DNA of 64,000 nt from a bacterium (lineage in GTDB: Bacteria > Zhuqueibacterota > QNDG01 > JAFGCO01), in NCBI GenBank assembly GCA_016932575.1, contig JAFGCO010000007.1, positions 62,001 to 126,000 of the forward strand, written 5' to 3'. The position numbers were made by a program, and so were the translations under genes. The notes under the pieces were generated by a model. The model ran no database searches, was not told where the DNA came from, and was given only the letters and a program-made list of their open reading frames with translations. Shown here in pieces: positions 48,485-58,793 of this stretch; the first letter of the stretch is position 1; each line of letters begins with the position of its first letter.

Positions 48485-49279
48485 TTATGCCGGTGATATC
48501 ACTGATTTCTTTGCAAATGCCATCAGATGCCATCCGCTCCTTCGTACCCAGGATCTGGGAAGGGCGTTAAATGCGCCTACAAAACATGTATTAAAAAGAA
48601 GCCCCTTAATCCCTCCATGCAGGCGAGACTTCACCGGAAACCTCTCCGGAATAATTTTTACATCCGAAAACCTTGAAAGAAGCTTCCTGAACTCATGGAT
48701 GGTATACTTGTCCAGCACAGGCGCGTCTTCGTGTTCCAATTCCACTTTGAAGAATTTCGACATCACATTAAGCCAGCCGCGTCGATTATAGACCATGCCA
48801 ATCAATTCACCCCCGGGTTTCAGAATACGGTAAGCTTCGTCCAGCATGGCCTGTGCATCGGCTGTATATTGAAGCACACCGTGCAAATATACCATATCAA
48901 ATGAATTTTCTTGAAATTTCAAAGATTCACCATTCATCACTTTCAAATCGGCAGTAAGATTTTTATATGCAAAATTCTTCTTTGCCAGTTCAACGGCTGT
49001 CTGGGATAAATCAACACCACTCACTCTGGCGCCCCCCTGAGCAAAACGAACCAGGTCAATACCAGCGCCACACCCGATTTCTAAAACCTTCTTACCCCGG
49101 TATCCGTTAAAATTAACAATTTTGGGAAGATAATGAAGTTTATCAAACCGGTACTCTGTCAGATCTTCAAAAAATTCTTTGGTGCCCACCGGATGGGTTG
49201 CGACTTCCAGATCATGAATTCGTTTATTCCAGTATGTTTGAATATGCTCGATTAATATTCGATATTCCTGCTCATTCAT
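48485..49279 (-). CDS. SAM-dependent methyltransferase, class I
   Basis: 264 residues. The Rossmann-type SAM site is VLEIGCGAGIDLVRFAQGG (~66-84), with VSGVDLSQTAVELA and DMVYLHGVLQYTADAQAMLDEAYRILKPGGEL downstream. It probably O-methylates a sugar, a lipid carrier or an acid of the exopolysaccharide. The gene is bracketed by an inverted repeat and followed by a terminator, so it may have its own expression unit. Confidence 0.9.
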   Translation of the reverse strand: MNEQEYRILIEHIQTYWNKRIHDLEVATHPVGTKEFFEDLTEYRFDKLHYLPKIVNFNGYRGKKVLEIGCGAGIDLVRFAQGGARVSGVDLSQTAVELAKKNFAYKNLTADLKVMNGESLKFQENSFDMVYLHGVLQYTADAQAMLDEAYRILKPGGELIGMVYNRRGWLNVMSKFFKVELEHEDAPVLDKYTIHEFRKLLSRFSDVKIIPERFPVKSRLHGGIKGLLFNTCFVGAFNALPRSWVRRSGWHLMAFAKKSVISPA

Positions 49280-49421
49280 TCAATCATTTCTCCTTAGTAG
49301 TCATAATGAAACAGTCTGATGCTTCCCCGCTTTGAAACTTATGAATTTTCAAGATTTTACTCTTATATAGCGATCAGTGCTGTCAAACAGCACCTTATTG
49401 TAAATCAAAATTTTTCATATT

Positions 49422-49443
49422 GCCTATATAGAGAATACTCCCC
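49422..49443. repeat. Inverted repeat, right copy, flanking the methyltransferase gene
   Basis: GCCTATATAGAGAATACTCCCC, the reverse complement of the 48371-48390 unit apart from two single-base insertions. It lies just past the asnB stop. Confidence 0.55.
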
Positions 49444-49453
49444 CGTACTGAAC

Positions 49454-51346
49454 TCATGAAATTGTTTTGCTATATATTTCATTCCACTGCTGAAATACCA
49501 TCAGAGCCCATAAGGTATGACTATGATTTTCTATGCCTTCAAGATGTTCATTGATCCATCTGTGAACAGTCTCCGGGCGAAATAACCCCTGCTGACGAAT
49601 ACGGTCTTCTGACAGCAAATCCAGCATCATGGGTCTTAATTCTCCACGAATCCAGTTCTTAATAGGTATACTGAATCCCTGTTTATCCCGGCGCTGCACT
49701 TCTGAAGGCAGTAAATTCCAAAATGTTTTTTCTAACAGATATTTGGTTCTGTAGCCTTTCATTTTCAGAACAGGCGGAAGCGAATAACAAAATTCAACGA
49801 TTCGGTGGTCAAGATAAGGGACTCTGGCTTCTAGTGAAACAGCCATGGACATCCGGTCCACTTTGACAAGAATATCATCGGCCAGATAGGATTTCACATC
49901 GATATAACCTGTTCTGGTCACATCATGAAGGCCATCCGCCTGCCTGCTGTACTCATGAATAAAATCATAAGGATCGACCGGAGCCAGCTCGTCCAGAACA
50001 TCATCCGTGAATATCTCTTTTCTTTCCATTGCCTGTAAAAAAACCATCCATCGGACATGATACAGAGACTTCGGAAGGCGTGTTCCCTGAATAAAACGTT
50101 TGTAACTGTTGATCCATCCCTTCTTCTTTTCCGTTGGTTTCATTCGCCCGGCCATCGGTTCTAAAATACCGTATTTAAGAATTTTTGGCAGCCTATGATA
50201 AAACTGGCGATCGAACCGATGGGCCCTGTATGTATCATACCCGGCGAAAAGCTCATCGCCGCCATCACCCGAAAGCACCACAGTTACATAATCCCGCGCC
50301 ATTTTTGAAACCAGATAGGTCGGAAAAATGGAAAAATCCCCGAACGGCTCATCCAGATGACAAATCAGTTTCTCGGTGAGCTCAAGAGCATTGGCTTCTA
50401 TGACAAACTCATGATGTTCTGTCTGATATTTTTTTGCGACTGCGCGTGCATAATTCAACTCGTTGTAACTTGATTCTTTGAATCCTATGGAAAATGTTTT
50501 GACCGGTTGATCCATCAGTTCGGCCATCTGTGCCACCATAATTGAAGAATCCAGTCCGCCTGATAAAAATGCGCCCAGAGGAACATCAGAAATGAGACGC
50601 AGCCTGACTGCATCGTTCAATAACACGGACAATTTCTCACCGGCTTCTGCTTCTGAAATTGAATTCTCACAGGGCGCTAATTTCCAATAAAATTGGTCCA
50701 TTAATTGATCTGCCTGCCATCGCAGCCAGTGACCGGGACGCAGTTTTCGAATTTCCCTGAAAATCGACCGCGGCGCAGGAATATATTCAAATGTAAGATA
50801 ATTATTCAATGCGACAGGATCCAGTGTGCAGTCCAGACCCGGACATTTTAAAATAGCCTTTAACTCCGATCCAAAAACAAGTTTTTGGTCATCCTGATAA
50901 TAGTATAGCGGTTTGATTCCCAGCCGATCCCGCCCTAAAAACAGGATTTTATTTTTTTGATCCCAGACCGCAAAGACAAACATACCGTTTAAACGCTGAC
51001 AGACATCTTCGCCCCATTCTTCATATCCGTGAAGAATAATTTCTGTATCAGACCGGGTTTTAAATTGATGTCCAAGATTTTCGAGTTCTTTCCGCAATCG
51101 TTTAAAATTGTAAATTTCTCCATTGAAGACAATCCAAAGGGTGTTCTCCTCATTGGCAATGGGTTGGTGTCCTGTTGAAAGATCAATAATAGAAAGACGG
51201 CGCATTCCCAAGCCGACCTGCCCCAACATAACCTGTCCCTGGTCATCGGGGCCGCGATGAATGATCGTGTCACACATCGAGCGCAGTACGGATTGAGACA
51301 CCTTCTGGCGGTCATCAAAATAAAGAATACCGCATATACCGCACAT
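49454..51346 (-). CDS. asnB: Asparagine synthetase (glutamine-hydrolysing)
   Basis: 630 residues. The Ntn glutaminase starts MCGICGI with nucleophile Cys2, RGPDDQG and FNGEIYNF; the synthetase domain has SGGLDSSIM (~262-270) and SGDGGDELFAGYDTYR. It transfers the amide nitrogen of glutamine to aspartate or, in capsule loci, to another carboxylate such as a uronic acid. One base separates it from the GT4 stop. The window holds a second, Cys2-lacking homologue at 35242-37071. The sequence alone does not decide the acceptor. Confidence 0.92.
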   Translation of the reverse strand: MCGICGILYFDDRQKVSQSVLRSMCDTIIHRGPDDQGQVMLGQVGLGMRRLSIIDLSTGHQPIANEENTLWIVFNGEIYNFKRLRKELENLGHQFKTRSDTEIILHGYEEWGEDVCQRLNGMFVFAVWDQKNKILFLGRDRLGIKPLYYYQDDQKLVFGSELKAILKCPGLDCTLDPVALNNYLTFEYIPAPRSIFREIRKLRPGHWLRWQADQLMDQFYWKLAPCENSISEAEAGEKLSVLLNDAVRLRLISDVPLGAFLSGGLDSSIMVAQMAELMDQPVKTFSIGFKESSYNELNYARAVAKKYQTEHHEFVIEANALELTEKLICHLDEPFGDFSIFPTYLVSKMARDYVTVVLSGDGGDELFAGYDTYRAHRFDRQFYHRLPKILKYGILEPMAGRMKPTEKKKGWINSYKRFIQGTRLPKSLYHVRWMVFLQAMERKEIFTDDVLDELAPVDPYDFIHEYSRQADGLHDVTRTGYIDVKSYLADDILVKVDRMSMAVSLEARVPYLDHRIVEFCYSLPPVLKMKGYRTKYLLEKTFWNLLPSEVQRRDKQGFSIPIKNWIRGELRPMMLDLLSEDRIRQQGLFRPETVHRWINEHLEGIENHSHTLWALMVFQQWNEIYSKTIS

Positions 51347-51347
51347 T

Positions 51348-52541
51348 TTACACGCCCCTTTCCATCACCACATCGATGACCTGTTGTATTTTTTGAATAT
51401 AATGAGTATAGCTGTATCTGGCCTGGGCCAGGGTGCGAGCCTGTTTGACAAGTGCGTTTCTGCGATTTTTATTATTAAGAATGGTAATCATTCCTGCTGC
51501 AAAATTTTCAGGATCCGGTTCTGTCAATTGAGCCGTTCTTTCATCCAGCACCTGAGTATGCGTCAGAATGCGTGTGGCCACAATGGGAACCCCTGAACGA
51601 AGATAGGCATAAATCTTCAGCGGTGTATTGGTCCCCGAGATTCGAGGAGTGAGAAGCATATCTGCACAGCGAATATAGCTGTCTATTTCTTTCGGGTGAA
51701 CCTGACCGGCAAAAACAATATGGGACAACACGCCGGCGGACTCTGCTTTAGAACGATAATAATCAACCTGGTCCGGATATCCCCCCACGATCAGAAAAAT
51801 AATATTTGGATTTTTCCGTATGACATGCTGAGCACTATGAATTAACAAATCCAGCCCTTGATATGGTTCCAGGGTGCCTGTATAAAGCGCCACCTGTTTT
51901 CCACGTAATCCCCATATATTGATAATATCACCGGATCGATCCTGGGTGCCAAAAATCGTGCTGTAGTCGACCACATTTTCGATGAGAACAGAACCGCGCT
52001 CCGGAAATAGTGCGGCCACATAATTTTCCAGATCCGGACAGATCGTAATAACCGCACTGGCATATTTTAAAATCCATTTTTCCAGTGCGTTGAAAAGTCG
52101 TTTGATCATTTTGGATTGTGTAAACTCAAAATTTTCCAGTTGCTGGGGCAGGCTTGAATGCATATCATAAACATGCGGCACTCCGAACCATCGGGAAAAA
52201 ACCGTTCCCCAGAATCCGGCTTCTTCATGGGTATGGAGCATATCATAAGATCCCTGCATAAGCCGGTGAAATGTATACACCATTAATAAAAAATCCAGAG
52301 GGATCTTTTGAAGAGACGGCCCTATCCTGATCTTTCGAATACCAGGAATCGATGGGACTCTCAGGATGCGAAGTCCCTGCAGCGAGATGTTTTCCCCGAT
52401 ACCATATGTGACCAAATCGACCCGATGTCCCATATCAGAAAGGGCCTTTAAGCGGCCCACCACGCTGAATGGTGTCCCCCGGGGTTCAAAAATCGGTTCC
52501 GGGGCCACCATAAGTACTTTTAAGCATTTCTTATGTTTCAG
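51348..52541 (-). CDS. GT4-family glycosyltransferase
   Basis: About 397 residues. A GT-B fold: first strand KVLMVAPEP, FEPRGTPFSVVGR, HTHEEAGFW, YTGTLEPYQGLDLLI, MLLTPRISGTNTPLKIYAYLRSG (EX7E-like region). The first ATG (52511) lies inside the first beta-strand. The frame continues upstream to a CTG at 52541, with AAGG 7 bases before it, which would restore the usual N-terminus (KCLKVLMVAPEP). The start is therefore uncertain and may be non-ATG. It builds the exopolysaccharide repeat from a nucleotide sugar. Confidence 0.88.
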   Translation of the reverse strand: MKHKKCLKVLMVAPEPIFEPRGTPFSVVGRLKALSDMGHRVDLVTYGIGENISLQGLRILRVPSIPGIRKIRIGPSLQKIPLDFLLMVYTFHRLMQGSYDMLHTHEEAGFWGTVFSRWFGVPHVYDMHSSLPQQLENFEFTQSKMIKRLFNALEKWILKYASAVITICPDLENYVAALFPERGSVLIENVVDYSTIFGTQDRSGDIINIWGLRGKQVALYTGTLEPYQGLDLLIHSAQHVIRKNPNIIFLIVGGYPDQVDYYRSKAESAGVLSHIVFAGQVHPKEIDSYIRCADMLLTPRISGTNTPLKIYAYLRSGVPIVATRILTHTQVLDERTAQLTEPDPENFAAGMITILNNKNRRNALVKQARTLAQARYSYTHYIQKIQQVIDVVMERGV

Positions 52542-52677
52542 AAGAATACCTTATCAAACCAAAATAGTATAATAACTCAATATGATAATGACCTCATCCG
52601 GATTTATTTCATTATGAACTGTCAGTCGCCAACAGACAATAAAACATCATGAGCGACTTTGATAACACCCTGTATCC

Positions 52678-53976
52678 TTATCGTCCGATGGCTGTATAAT
52701 GAAATCCCATAAGTTCTAATTTTTTACGATCATAGATATTTCTCAGATCCACAATCACCGGCCCGTGCATGCTCTTTTTCAAACGGTTCAGATCCATATT
52801 GCGGAACTGATTCCATTCTGTTACAAAAATCAAAACATCGGCATCAGCCGCCGCTTCATAAGCATCGTGACAATAGGTAACATTTTCGATTACCTTTTCA
52901 GCCTGGTCCATGGCCACGGGATCATATGCTTTGACGATACCTCCCGCCGCCTGTATATTACGAATAATATCAATTGAAGGCGCATCCCGCATATCATCTG
53001 TATTGGGCTTGAATGAAAGACCCAGCATCCCAATGGTTTTCCCCTTCAAATCACCGGCAGCTTGTTGAATTTTTTCAAAGGCTGTCTTTCGCTGCTGCGT
53101 ATTGACTTGTATGGCCGCCTCAACAATTTTAAATATGTATCCATGCTTTTTCGCCACATCCACAATGGCATTTGTATCTTTTGGAAAACAACTGCCGCCA
53201 AAACCTGGCCCCGGATGCAAAAATTTAGAACCGATACGGCGATCAAGCCCCATCCCCTTGGCGACATGATGAACATCTGCATTCACCCGATCGCAAATCT
53301 GTGCTATCTCATTGATAAAAGAAATTTTTGTTGCCAGAAAAGCATTGGAAGCATATTTAATAAGCTCAGCACTCTCGATATTTGTAATAACAATCGGGGT
53401 TTCAATCAGATAAAGAGGTGCATATAAATCTTTCATAATCGCAATAGCTTCGGCATCTTCTGCGCCGATTACAACACGATCCGGACGCATAAAATCCTCA
53501 ATGGCCGAACCTTCTCTGAGAAATTCAGGATTGGAAACCACGCTTACCCGATGACTTTCTTTCTGATATTTTTTAATGGTTCGTTTTACCCGCTGTCCAG
53601 TACCGACCGGCACGGTGCTTTTGTTCACCACAACTTTATAACCGTTCATATGCTCGGACACACTCCTGGCCACGGCATCCACATAAGAAAGATCAGCAGA
53701 ACCATCCGATAGAGGCGGTGTACCCACAGCAATAAATATAACCAATGATTTTTTAATGGCAGACTGAAGATCTGTAGTAAAGTTTAATCGGCCTTCCTTG
53801 ATATTCTTGGCAATCAGCGTATCCAATCCCGGCTCATAAATCGGATTGCCACCCTGATTTAAAAGATCAATTTTTGATTGATCAATATCCACACAAGTGA
53901 CATCGACACCAAACTCTGAAAAACATGTGCCTGTTACAAGTCCGACATAGCCGGTCCCGACCACAGCTATATGCAT
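52678..53976 (-). CDS. ugd: UDP-glucose/GDP-mannose 6-dehydrogenase
   Basis: 432 residues. It oxidises UDP-glucose to UDP-glucuronate with NAD. N-terminal Rossmann motif IAVVGTGYVGLVTGTCFSEFG, catalytic Cys in PGFGGSCFPKDT, and the C-terminal binding domain MLGLSFKPNTDDMRDAPS are all present. UDP-glucuronate would feed the neighbouring epimerase and the exopolysaccharide. The gene lies 26 bases after the sugar transferase stop on the same strand. Confidence 0.95.
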   Translation of the reverse strand: MHIAVVGTGYVGLVTGTCFSEFGVDVTCVDIDQSKIDLLNQGGNPIYEPGLDTLIAKNIKEGRLNFTTDLQSAIKKSLVIFIAVGTPPLSDGSADLSYVDAVARSVSEHMNGYKVVVNKSTVPVGTGQRVKRTIKKYQKESHRVSVVSNPEFLREGSAIEDFMRPDRVVIGAEDAEAIAIMKDLYAPLYLIETPIVITNIESAELIKYASNAFLATKISFINEIAQICDRVNADVHHVAKGMGLDRRIGSKFLHPGPGFGGSCFPKDTNAIVDVAKKHGYIFKIVEAAIQVNTQQRKTAFEKIQQAAGDLKGKTIGMLGLSFKPNTDDMRDAPSIDIIRNIQAAGGIVKAYDPVAMDQAEKVIENVTYCHDAYEAAADADVLIFVTEWNQFRNMDLNRLKKSMHGPVIVDLRNIYDRKKLELMGFHYTAIGR

Positions 53977-54002
53977 AAATCTTCCTCAATGAATACAAAC
54001 AA

Positions 54003-55460
54003 TCACGATGCGCCATATCCGGTTAAAACAACAAACACTGTTCGCACAAGTATTGTAAAATCCAGCCATAAAGAAAAGTTATCAATATATCGTAAATCCA
54101 TTTCCATCCATCGATCAAAATCAATTTTATTACGACCGCTGACTTGCCATATACAGGTTATACCAGGTTTCATGCTCAATCGTCGACGCTGCCAGACTTT
54201 ATACATTTCCACTTCAGTGGGTAAAGATGGCCGGGGTCCCACAAGACTTATATCCCCTTTTAAAACATTAAACAGTTGCGGATATTCATCAATACTGAAT
54301 TTACGCATAAACCGGCCAAATTTGGTAACACGGGGATCGCGTCGCATCTTAAAAGTCGGACCGTTCATTTCATTTTGTCTTTCCAATTCCCGTTTCCGCA
54401 TCTCAGCACCGTCTACCATGGAACGAAATTTATATAATGTAAATAACCGTCCGTTCATTCCAACTCGTGTTTGCCTGTAAAAAATGGGTCCGGGGGACGA
54501 TAATCTTATTACAACCATTGAAATGATAATCACGGGTGAAAGAACGATGAGGACAATCAGAGATACAACCAAATCAATAATTCGTTTTGAAAAGATCTGC
54601 CATTCTTTTGCAATAGATGTTTGGAAAACAAGAAGCGGGATATTCACAAATTTTGATTGCCGGATTTGCGCTAATTTAGGATGAAATAAATCCACAGCCA
54701 CAGCCGTATCAATACCCTCCATTTCGCAGTGTTCAATCGCCGGTTCAATCCGGTTCAACCATAGCCGCGGCACAATAAAAATCACACGGTCTATCACATG
54801 TTCTCTTAAAATGCGGGGAATATCACGAAGGCGTCCGATTATTTCATAATCGAGCACTTTCTTTCCCAGTAATTTCGGATCATCATCGACCAATCCGACA
54901 ATTTTTAATCCCCAGTGGGCATGCTCTCTGACAAGTTTAATGAAACCCTGGGCACGTGTACCTGAGCCCACAATCAACAGGTTTACCAGATTGTATCCTC
55001 GTCGAAAAGCCAGATCCATCACCTTTTTCCATACAGCCTTTCCAACTGCCAGGCTTAAAAAAGCCGTGGTTGCAAATACAGCCACAAAAAGCCGGCTTGT
55101 TATGGTCATCTTTAAAATAAATACAATGCTCCCCATTACCAGTACAGAAAGGAATCCTGTACGGAAAATCCTCCAGACAATTTCAATATATAATTTAGTT
55201 CTGAAGTTTTGATAAACACCATCCAGCGACATCAGACTGATCCATGCAGGAATCGTAATCAGCATAAGTGAAAGATGATTTTTCAGAAAGAATAATGGTC
55301 GTTCAATTTCACTGGAAGGAGCAAAAGGCAGCGGCAGGCCGATAAGCTTCTGCCGAAGCACTATGCCGATAAAAAAGGCCATAAAAAAAGAAAGAACGAT
55401 AATGAAGGCATCGGTGATTTTCATCAACCGAATGAGGAAGACTTCCTTTTCATGCACCAT
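54003..55460 (-). CDS. Initiating sugar transferase (polyprenyl glycosylphosphotransferase, WcaJ/WbaP type)
   Basis: 485 residues. Five hydrophobic segments in the first ~130 residues are followed by a nucleotide-binding-like domain (NLLIVGSGTRAQGFIKLV) and the C-terminal Bac_transf domain with KRIIDLVVSLIVLI, SSPGPIFYRQTRVGMNG and KFRSMVDGAE; DEYPQLFNVLKGDISLVGPRP completes it. It transfers the first sugar-phosphate to undecaprenyl phosphate, starting the exopolysaccharide repeat unit. It ends 26 bases before ugd and starts 3 bases after the epimerase stop. Confidence 0.95.
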   Translation of the reverse strand: MVHEKEVFLIRLMKITDAFIIVLSFFMAFFIGIVLRQKLIGLPLPFAPSSEIERPLFFLKNHLSLMLITIPAWISLMSLDGVYQNFRTKLYIEIVWRIFRTGFLSVLVMGSIVFILKMTITSRLFVAVFATTAFLSLAVGKAVWKKVMDLAFRRGYNLVNLLIVGSGTRAQGFIKLVREHAHWGLKIVGLVDDDPKLLGKKVLDYEIIGRLRDIPRILREHVIDRVIFIVPRLWLNRIEPAIEHCEMEGIDTAVAVDLFHPKLAQIRQSKFVNIPLLVFQTSIAKEWQIFSKRIIDLVVSLIVLIVLSPVIIISMVVIRLSSPGPIFYRQTRVGMNGRLFTLYKFRSMVDGAEMRKRELERQNEMNGPTFKMRRDPRVTKFGRFMRKFSIDEYPQLFNVLKGDISLVGPRPSLPTEVEMYKVWQRRRLSMKPGITCIWQVSGRNKIDFDRWMEMDLRYIDNFSLWLDFTILVRTVFVVLTGYGAS

Positions 55461-55463
55461 GGA

Positions 55464-56423
55464 TTATCCATTCCCCTCCATTTTCTTACGATACCAAGAT
55501 ACAAATCTTTCGACCCCCTTTTCAATAGAAACTTGCGGATTGTATCCGATTTCTTCCCTGGCGCGTGTGATATCTGCATATGTTTTCAACACATCACCAG
55601 GCTGGAGCGGCATTCTGTTAATTTTTGCTTCCTTACCGACAGTTTTTTCAAGCAATTTAATTAATGCTGCAAGTTCGATGGTTTGCGATTCTCCAAGATT
55701 ATAGACACGATAACCTTTGCAATGTTCAATTGCCCTTATGACACCGTCAATAATATCATCAATATAGGTATAATCGCGTTTTGTTTTTCCATCTCCGAAA
55801 AACGGCACTGATTCGCCTGCATCAATCAATTGAGTGAATTTGTGGATAGCCATATCCGGTCGCTGTCTGGGACCATAGACTGTAAAAAACCGTAGACAGG
55901 TCACCGGCAAATTATAAATGACGTGGTATGTATGGGCAATCAATTCGCAGGCTTTTTTGGTGGCCGCATACGGTGAAATAGGATGATCTACAGGATCATC
56001 CTCATGAAATGGCACCTTATCATTATTCCCGTATACAGATGAAGTGGAGGCGAGAACAAACTTGGGAACTTGAGTTTTAGCACATATTTCCAGCATATTC
56101 ACCGTCCCTTCTATATTCACCTTTTGATAAAGTCGGGGGTGCTGAATAGAAGGACGGACACCCGCTCGTGCCGCCAGATGTACAACGCCATCAAAGGATT
56201 GATCCTGAAACAGATGCTCCAAAAGCGGCCAGTCCAGAATATCACCTTCGATCAGTTGAAATCTTTCGTGATTTTTAATAGAAGCCAGGTTTTGATGTTT
56301 AATTTTTGGAGAATAATAGTCATTGAAATTATCTAAACAAAGAAGCGTGTGGCCTTTCCGAATAAGCTGCTCGCATAAATGAGATCCGATAAATCCTGCT
56401 CCGCCCGTAACCAAATAATGCAT
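55464..56423 (-). CDS. UDP-glucuronate 4-epimerase-like NAD-dependent epimerase
   Basis: 319 residues. Extended SDR with TGGAGFIGSHLCEQL at the N-terminus, catalytic YAATKKACE, and AARAGVRPSIQHP and FFTVYGPRQRPDMAI, motifs typical of UDP-glucuronate 4-epimerases. With the nearby UDP-glucose dehydrogenase it would supply UDP-galacturonate. It follows the autokinase gene by 9 bases, in the same transcript. Confidence 0.9.
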   Translation of the reverse strand: MHYLVTGGAGFIGSHLCEQLIRKGHTLLCLDNFNDYYSPKIKHQNLASIKNHERFQLIEGDILDWPLLEHLFQDQSFDGVVHLAARAGVRPSIQHPRLYQKVNIEGTVNMLEICAKTQVPKFVLASTSSVYGNNDKVPFHEDDPVDHPISPYAATKKACELIAHTYHVIYNLPVTCLRFFTVYGPRQRPDMAIHKFTQLIDAGESVPFFGDGKTKRDYTYIDDIIDGVIRAIEHCKGYRVYNLGESQTIELAALIKLLEKTVGKEAKINRMPLQPGDVLKTYADITRAREEIGYNPQVSIEKGVERFVSWYRKKMEGNG

Positions 56424-56432
56424 GTACTTCCT

Positions 56433-58736
56433 CTAATATGAATAATAACTATATCCTTCATGAGCCACTTCAACCCCTGCGCAATTCAGAACAGCACCAA
56501 GAACCCTTGCCTGTACATTTTGGAATAATTCCAATTTGCGCTTAATTGTATCACGATGCGTTTGCCCGGAACGCACAACCAGAGCAACACCATCGACAAG
56601 GGTGCCAAGAATCACCGCATCTGAAGCGGCCAACAGTGGCGGCGTATCAAATACCACCATATCGAAACGCTTAGAAATACCGGACACAAACTTTTGCATT
56701 CGTTCCGAACCCAGCAGCTCGGACGGGTTGGGAATCATGGAACCACAAGAGATAAGTGACAGATTCGGAATGTACGTTTCCTGAAGAACGTCTTCTAAAG
56801 AAACGACACCCGTTAAATAATTAGTAAGCCCCGGTTTCTTCTGACAGTTGAATGTATTATGGAGAACACCCCGGCGTAAATCCGCATCAACCAGCAGGGT
56901 TCTCGATTTCTGCTGCGCCATGGTAATGGTTAAATTTGCTGATGTAAATGATTTGCCTTCTCCCGGAGCTGCGCTGCTGATGACCAGGGTTCTTATGGAA
57001 CCGGTGGATTTGGAAAACAGCAGACTGGTTCGCAGCGCACGATAGGCTTCTCCGACGGGTGTAGGCGAATAATCGTGAGTAACAATTTGCGAGCTGATAC
57101 TCTTGGCTTTTTCTGAATCCTGCAGTTCATAGGAATCAAACTTCACCTTGGGGATGGTGCCAAGAATTTTAAGACGCAAATGATGTGAAACATCATCACT
57201 GTTTCGCACACTCTTGTCCGCCATTTCCAATAAAATCGCCAATCCGATGCCCCCAAAAACGAAAGCCATTAACCAGATGATAAAAATCTGTTGTTTATTC
57301 GCACTGACAGGCTTAAAATTCGGCACTGCCGGATCCATAATCGAAACCCGTTCCATCGGTATCGCTTCTGTGATTTCTGCCCCTTTCAGGCGATTCAGCA
57401 AATTCTCATATAAATTTTCATTGGCCCGCCGGTCCCGATTTAATCGAATGAACCGTAATTCATCCTCCGGTAACTTTACCAGTTTCTTCTGCAACTCATC
57501 CATTCTTTCATCCATCATTTTTAATTTTTCATCCAACTCTTCAAGTTTATCTGAAGCCAGCTGATGGATTTTTTCTTCAGCAAGAATAATTCTATCACTT
57601 AAATCCTCAACTTCGGGATTTCTTTCCGGTAATCCCTCACTCAATAAAAGATTTTTGCGATTCAACAAATTGTTTAATCCGTCCTTGGTAATATTCATCT
57701 CCGATTCATTTCTAAACACAGAATGATTCGCAATCTCTCGATAAATGAAATTGAGCGGAACTGTCTGATCGAAATTGGTATTTGAAGGATCCAGTTTATT
57801 CAATAACGATGTCAGCTCTTTTTTCTGGAAATTTATATCATGAATTTGTGTCTGAAGTGCGTTAACACGATTCACTGTTTCTTCTGTTTCCTGATCAAGC
57901 CCCTGTAAATAAGAACTGCGGAAAGATTTCAATTCATAGTCTGACTGATCCAGGGCCTGCTTAACCAGTGTTAGCTGTTCTTCAAGATATTGCCGATTAA
58001 ATCGTGTCGCATCCCGACGAAGATCTTCACTTTTCTGAACGAAAAGTTCGGCGAGCATATTCACCGTCCTTGCAGCAATCTTTGGATTACCATCCTGCAA
58101 TACAATTTTCATCAAGCTTCCATCCGGTAGCGGACGGATCTTCTCACGGCCAATTAAATTTCGCACCGTTCCCTGAAAATCTTTAACCTGAAAGTGTACT
58201 CCATCTTGTTTCTTGATAATATCCGGATTCAACTTAAAATAAAGACCATTTATGGAAACCGTATCCTTAATACAATCCTGAACAGTACGAACACCAATCC
58301 GGTCCGTATTATAATAAATGTGACAGCTGCCTGATTCCATAAAACGTAATTGGTATTCCCCGTTTGCCGGATTTCGATTGGTGGCAAAATAAGAAAAAAC
58401 ATCTTCACGCAATAATGCCTGTTTGTTGGATCCTTGTTTGATCGTAAGTGTCAAGCCCAACTTTGCAACGGCTTCTTCAGCAAATGACCGGCTTCTAAGT
58501 TTGGCAATTCTATTTTGAATCAGATGATCTGGAATTACACCCTGAATATTGTCAAAACTAATCCATGCTTCTGACTCATATAAGGGTTTCTGACTTTTTA
58601 CCTTAACATAACTTATGATGAAACCGACAACAAAGAATACGGCCACCAACCACCATCGTTTAAGCAGTCCGCGAATGTAACGCATAAAATCGATGGATGC
58701 GGTCTCCTCCATCGGTTCTTCAAAAAATTCATCCAT
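56433..58736 (-). CDS. Exopolysaccharide tyrosine autokinase/chain-length regulator (Wzc type)
   Basis: About 767 residues from the ATG at 58736 (MDEFFEEP), with AAGGAG 12 bases upstream. Wzz domain with a membrane segment near 25-45, a long coiled-coil region (~240-460), a second membrane segment (~505), then a BY-kinase: Walker A SSAAPGEGKS, Walker A' LLVDADLRRG and Walker B MVVFDTPPLL. The C-terminus is Tyr-rich (EGYSYYSY), the autophosphorylation cluster. It controls polymerisation and export of the polysaccharide with the export protein encoded 58 bases upstream. Confidence 0.95.
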   Translation of the reverse strand: MDEFFEEPMEETASIDFMRYIRGLLKRWWLVAVFFVVGFIISYVKVKSQKPLYESEAWISFDNIQGVIPDHLIQNRIAKLRSRSFAEEAVAKLGLTLTIKQGSNKQALLREDVFSYFATNRNPANGEYQLRFMESGSCHIYYNTDRIGVRTVQDCIKDTVSINGLYFKLNPDIIKKQDGVHFQVKDFQGTVRNLIGREKIRPLPDGSLMKIVLQDGNPKIAARTVNMLAELFVQKSEDLRRDATRFNRQYLEEQLTLVKQALDQSDYELKSFRSSYLQGLDQETEETVNRVNALQTQIHDINFQKKELTSLLNKLDPSNTNFDQTVPLNFIYREIANHSVFRNESEMNITKDGLNNLLNRKNLLLSEGLPERNPEVEDLSDRIILAEEKIHQLASDKLEELDEKLKMMDERMDELQKKLVKLPEDELRFIRLNRDRRANENLYENLLNRLKGAEITEAIPMERVSIMDPAVPNFKPVSANKQQIFIIWLMAFVFGGIGLAILLEMADKSVRNSDDVSHHLRLKILGTIPKVKFDSYELQDSEKAKSISSQIVTHDYSPTPVGEAYRALRTSLLFSKSTGSIRTLVISSAAPGEGKSFTSANLTITMAQQKSRTLLVDADLRRGVLHNTFNCQKKPGLTNYLTGVVSLEDVLQETYIPNLSLISCGSMIPNPSELLGSERMQKFVSGISKRFDMVVFDTPPLLAASDAVILGTLVDGVALVVRSGQTHRDTIKRKLELFQNVQARVLGAVLNCAGVEVAHEGYSYYSY

Positions 58737-58793
58737 ATGACTTAGATGCTCCTTTAAAAATTCGATTAACAGGAAACTGAACAACAATTGATA

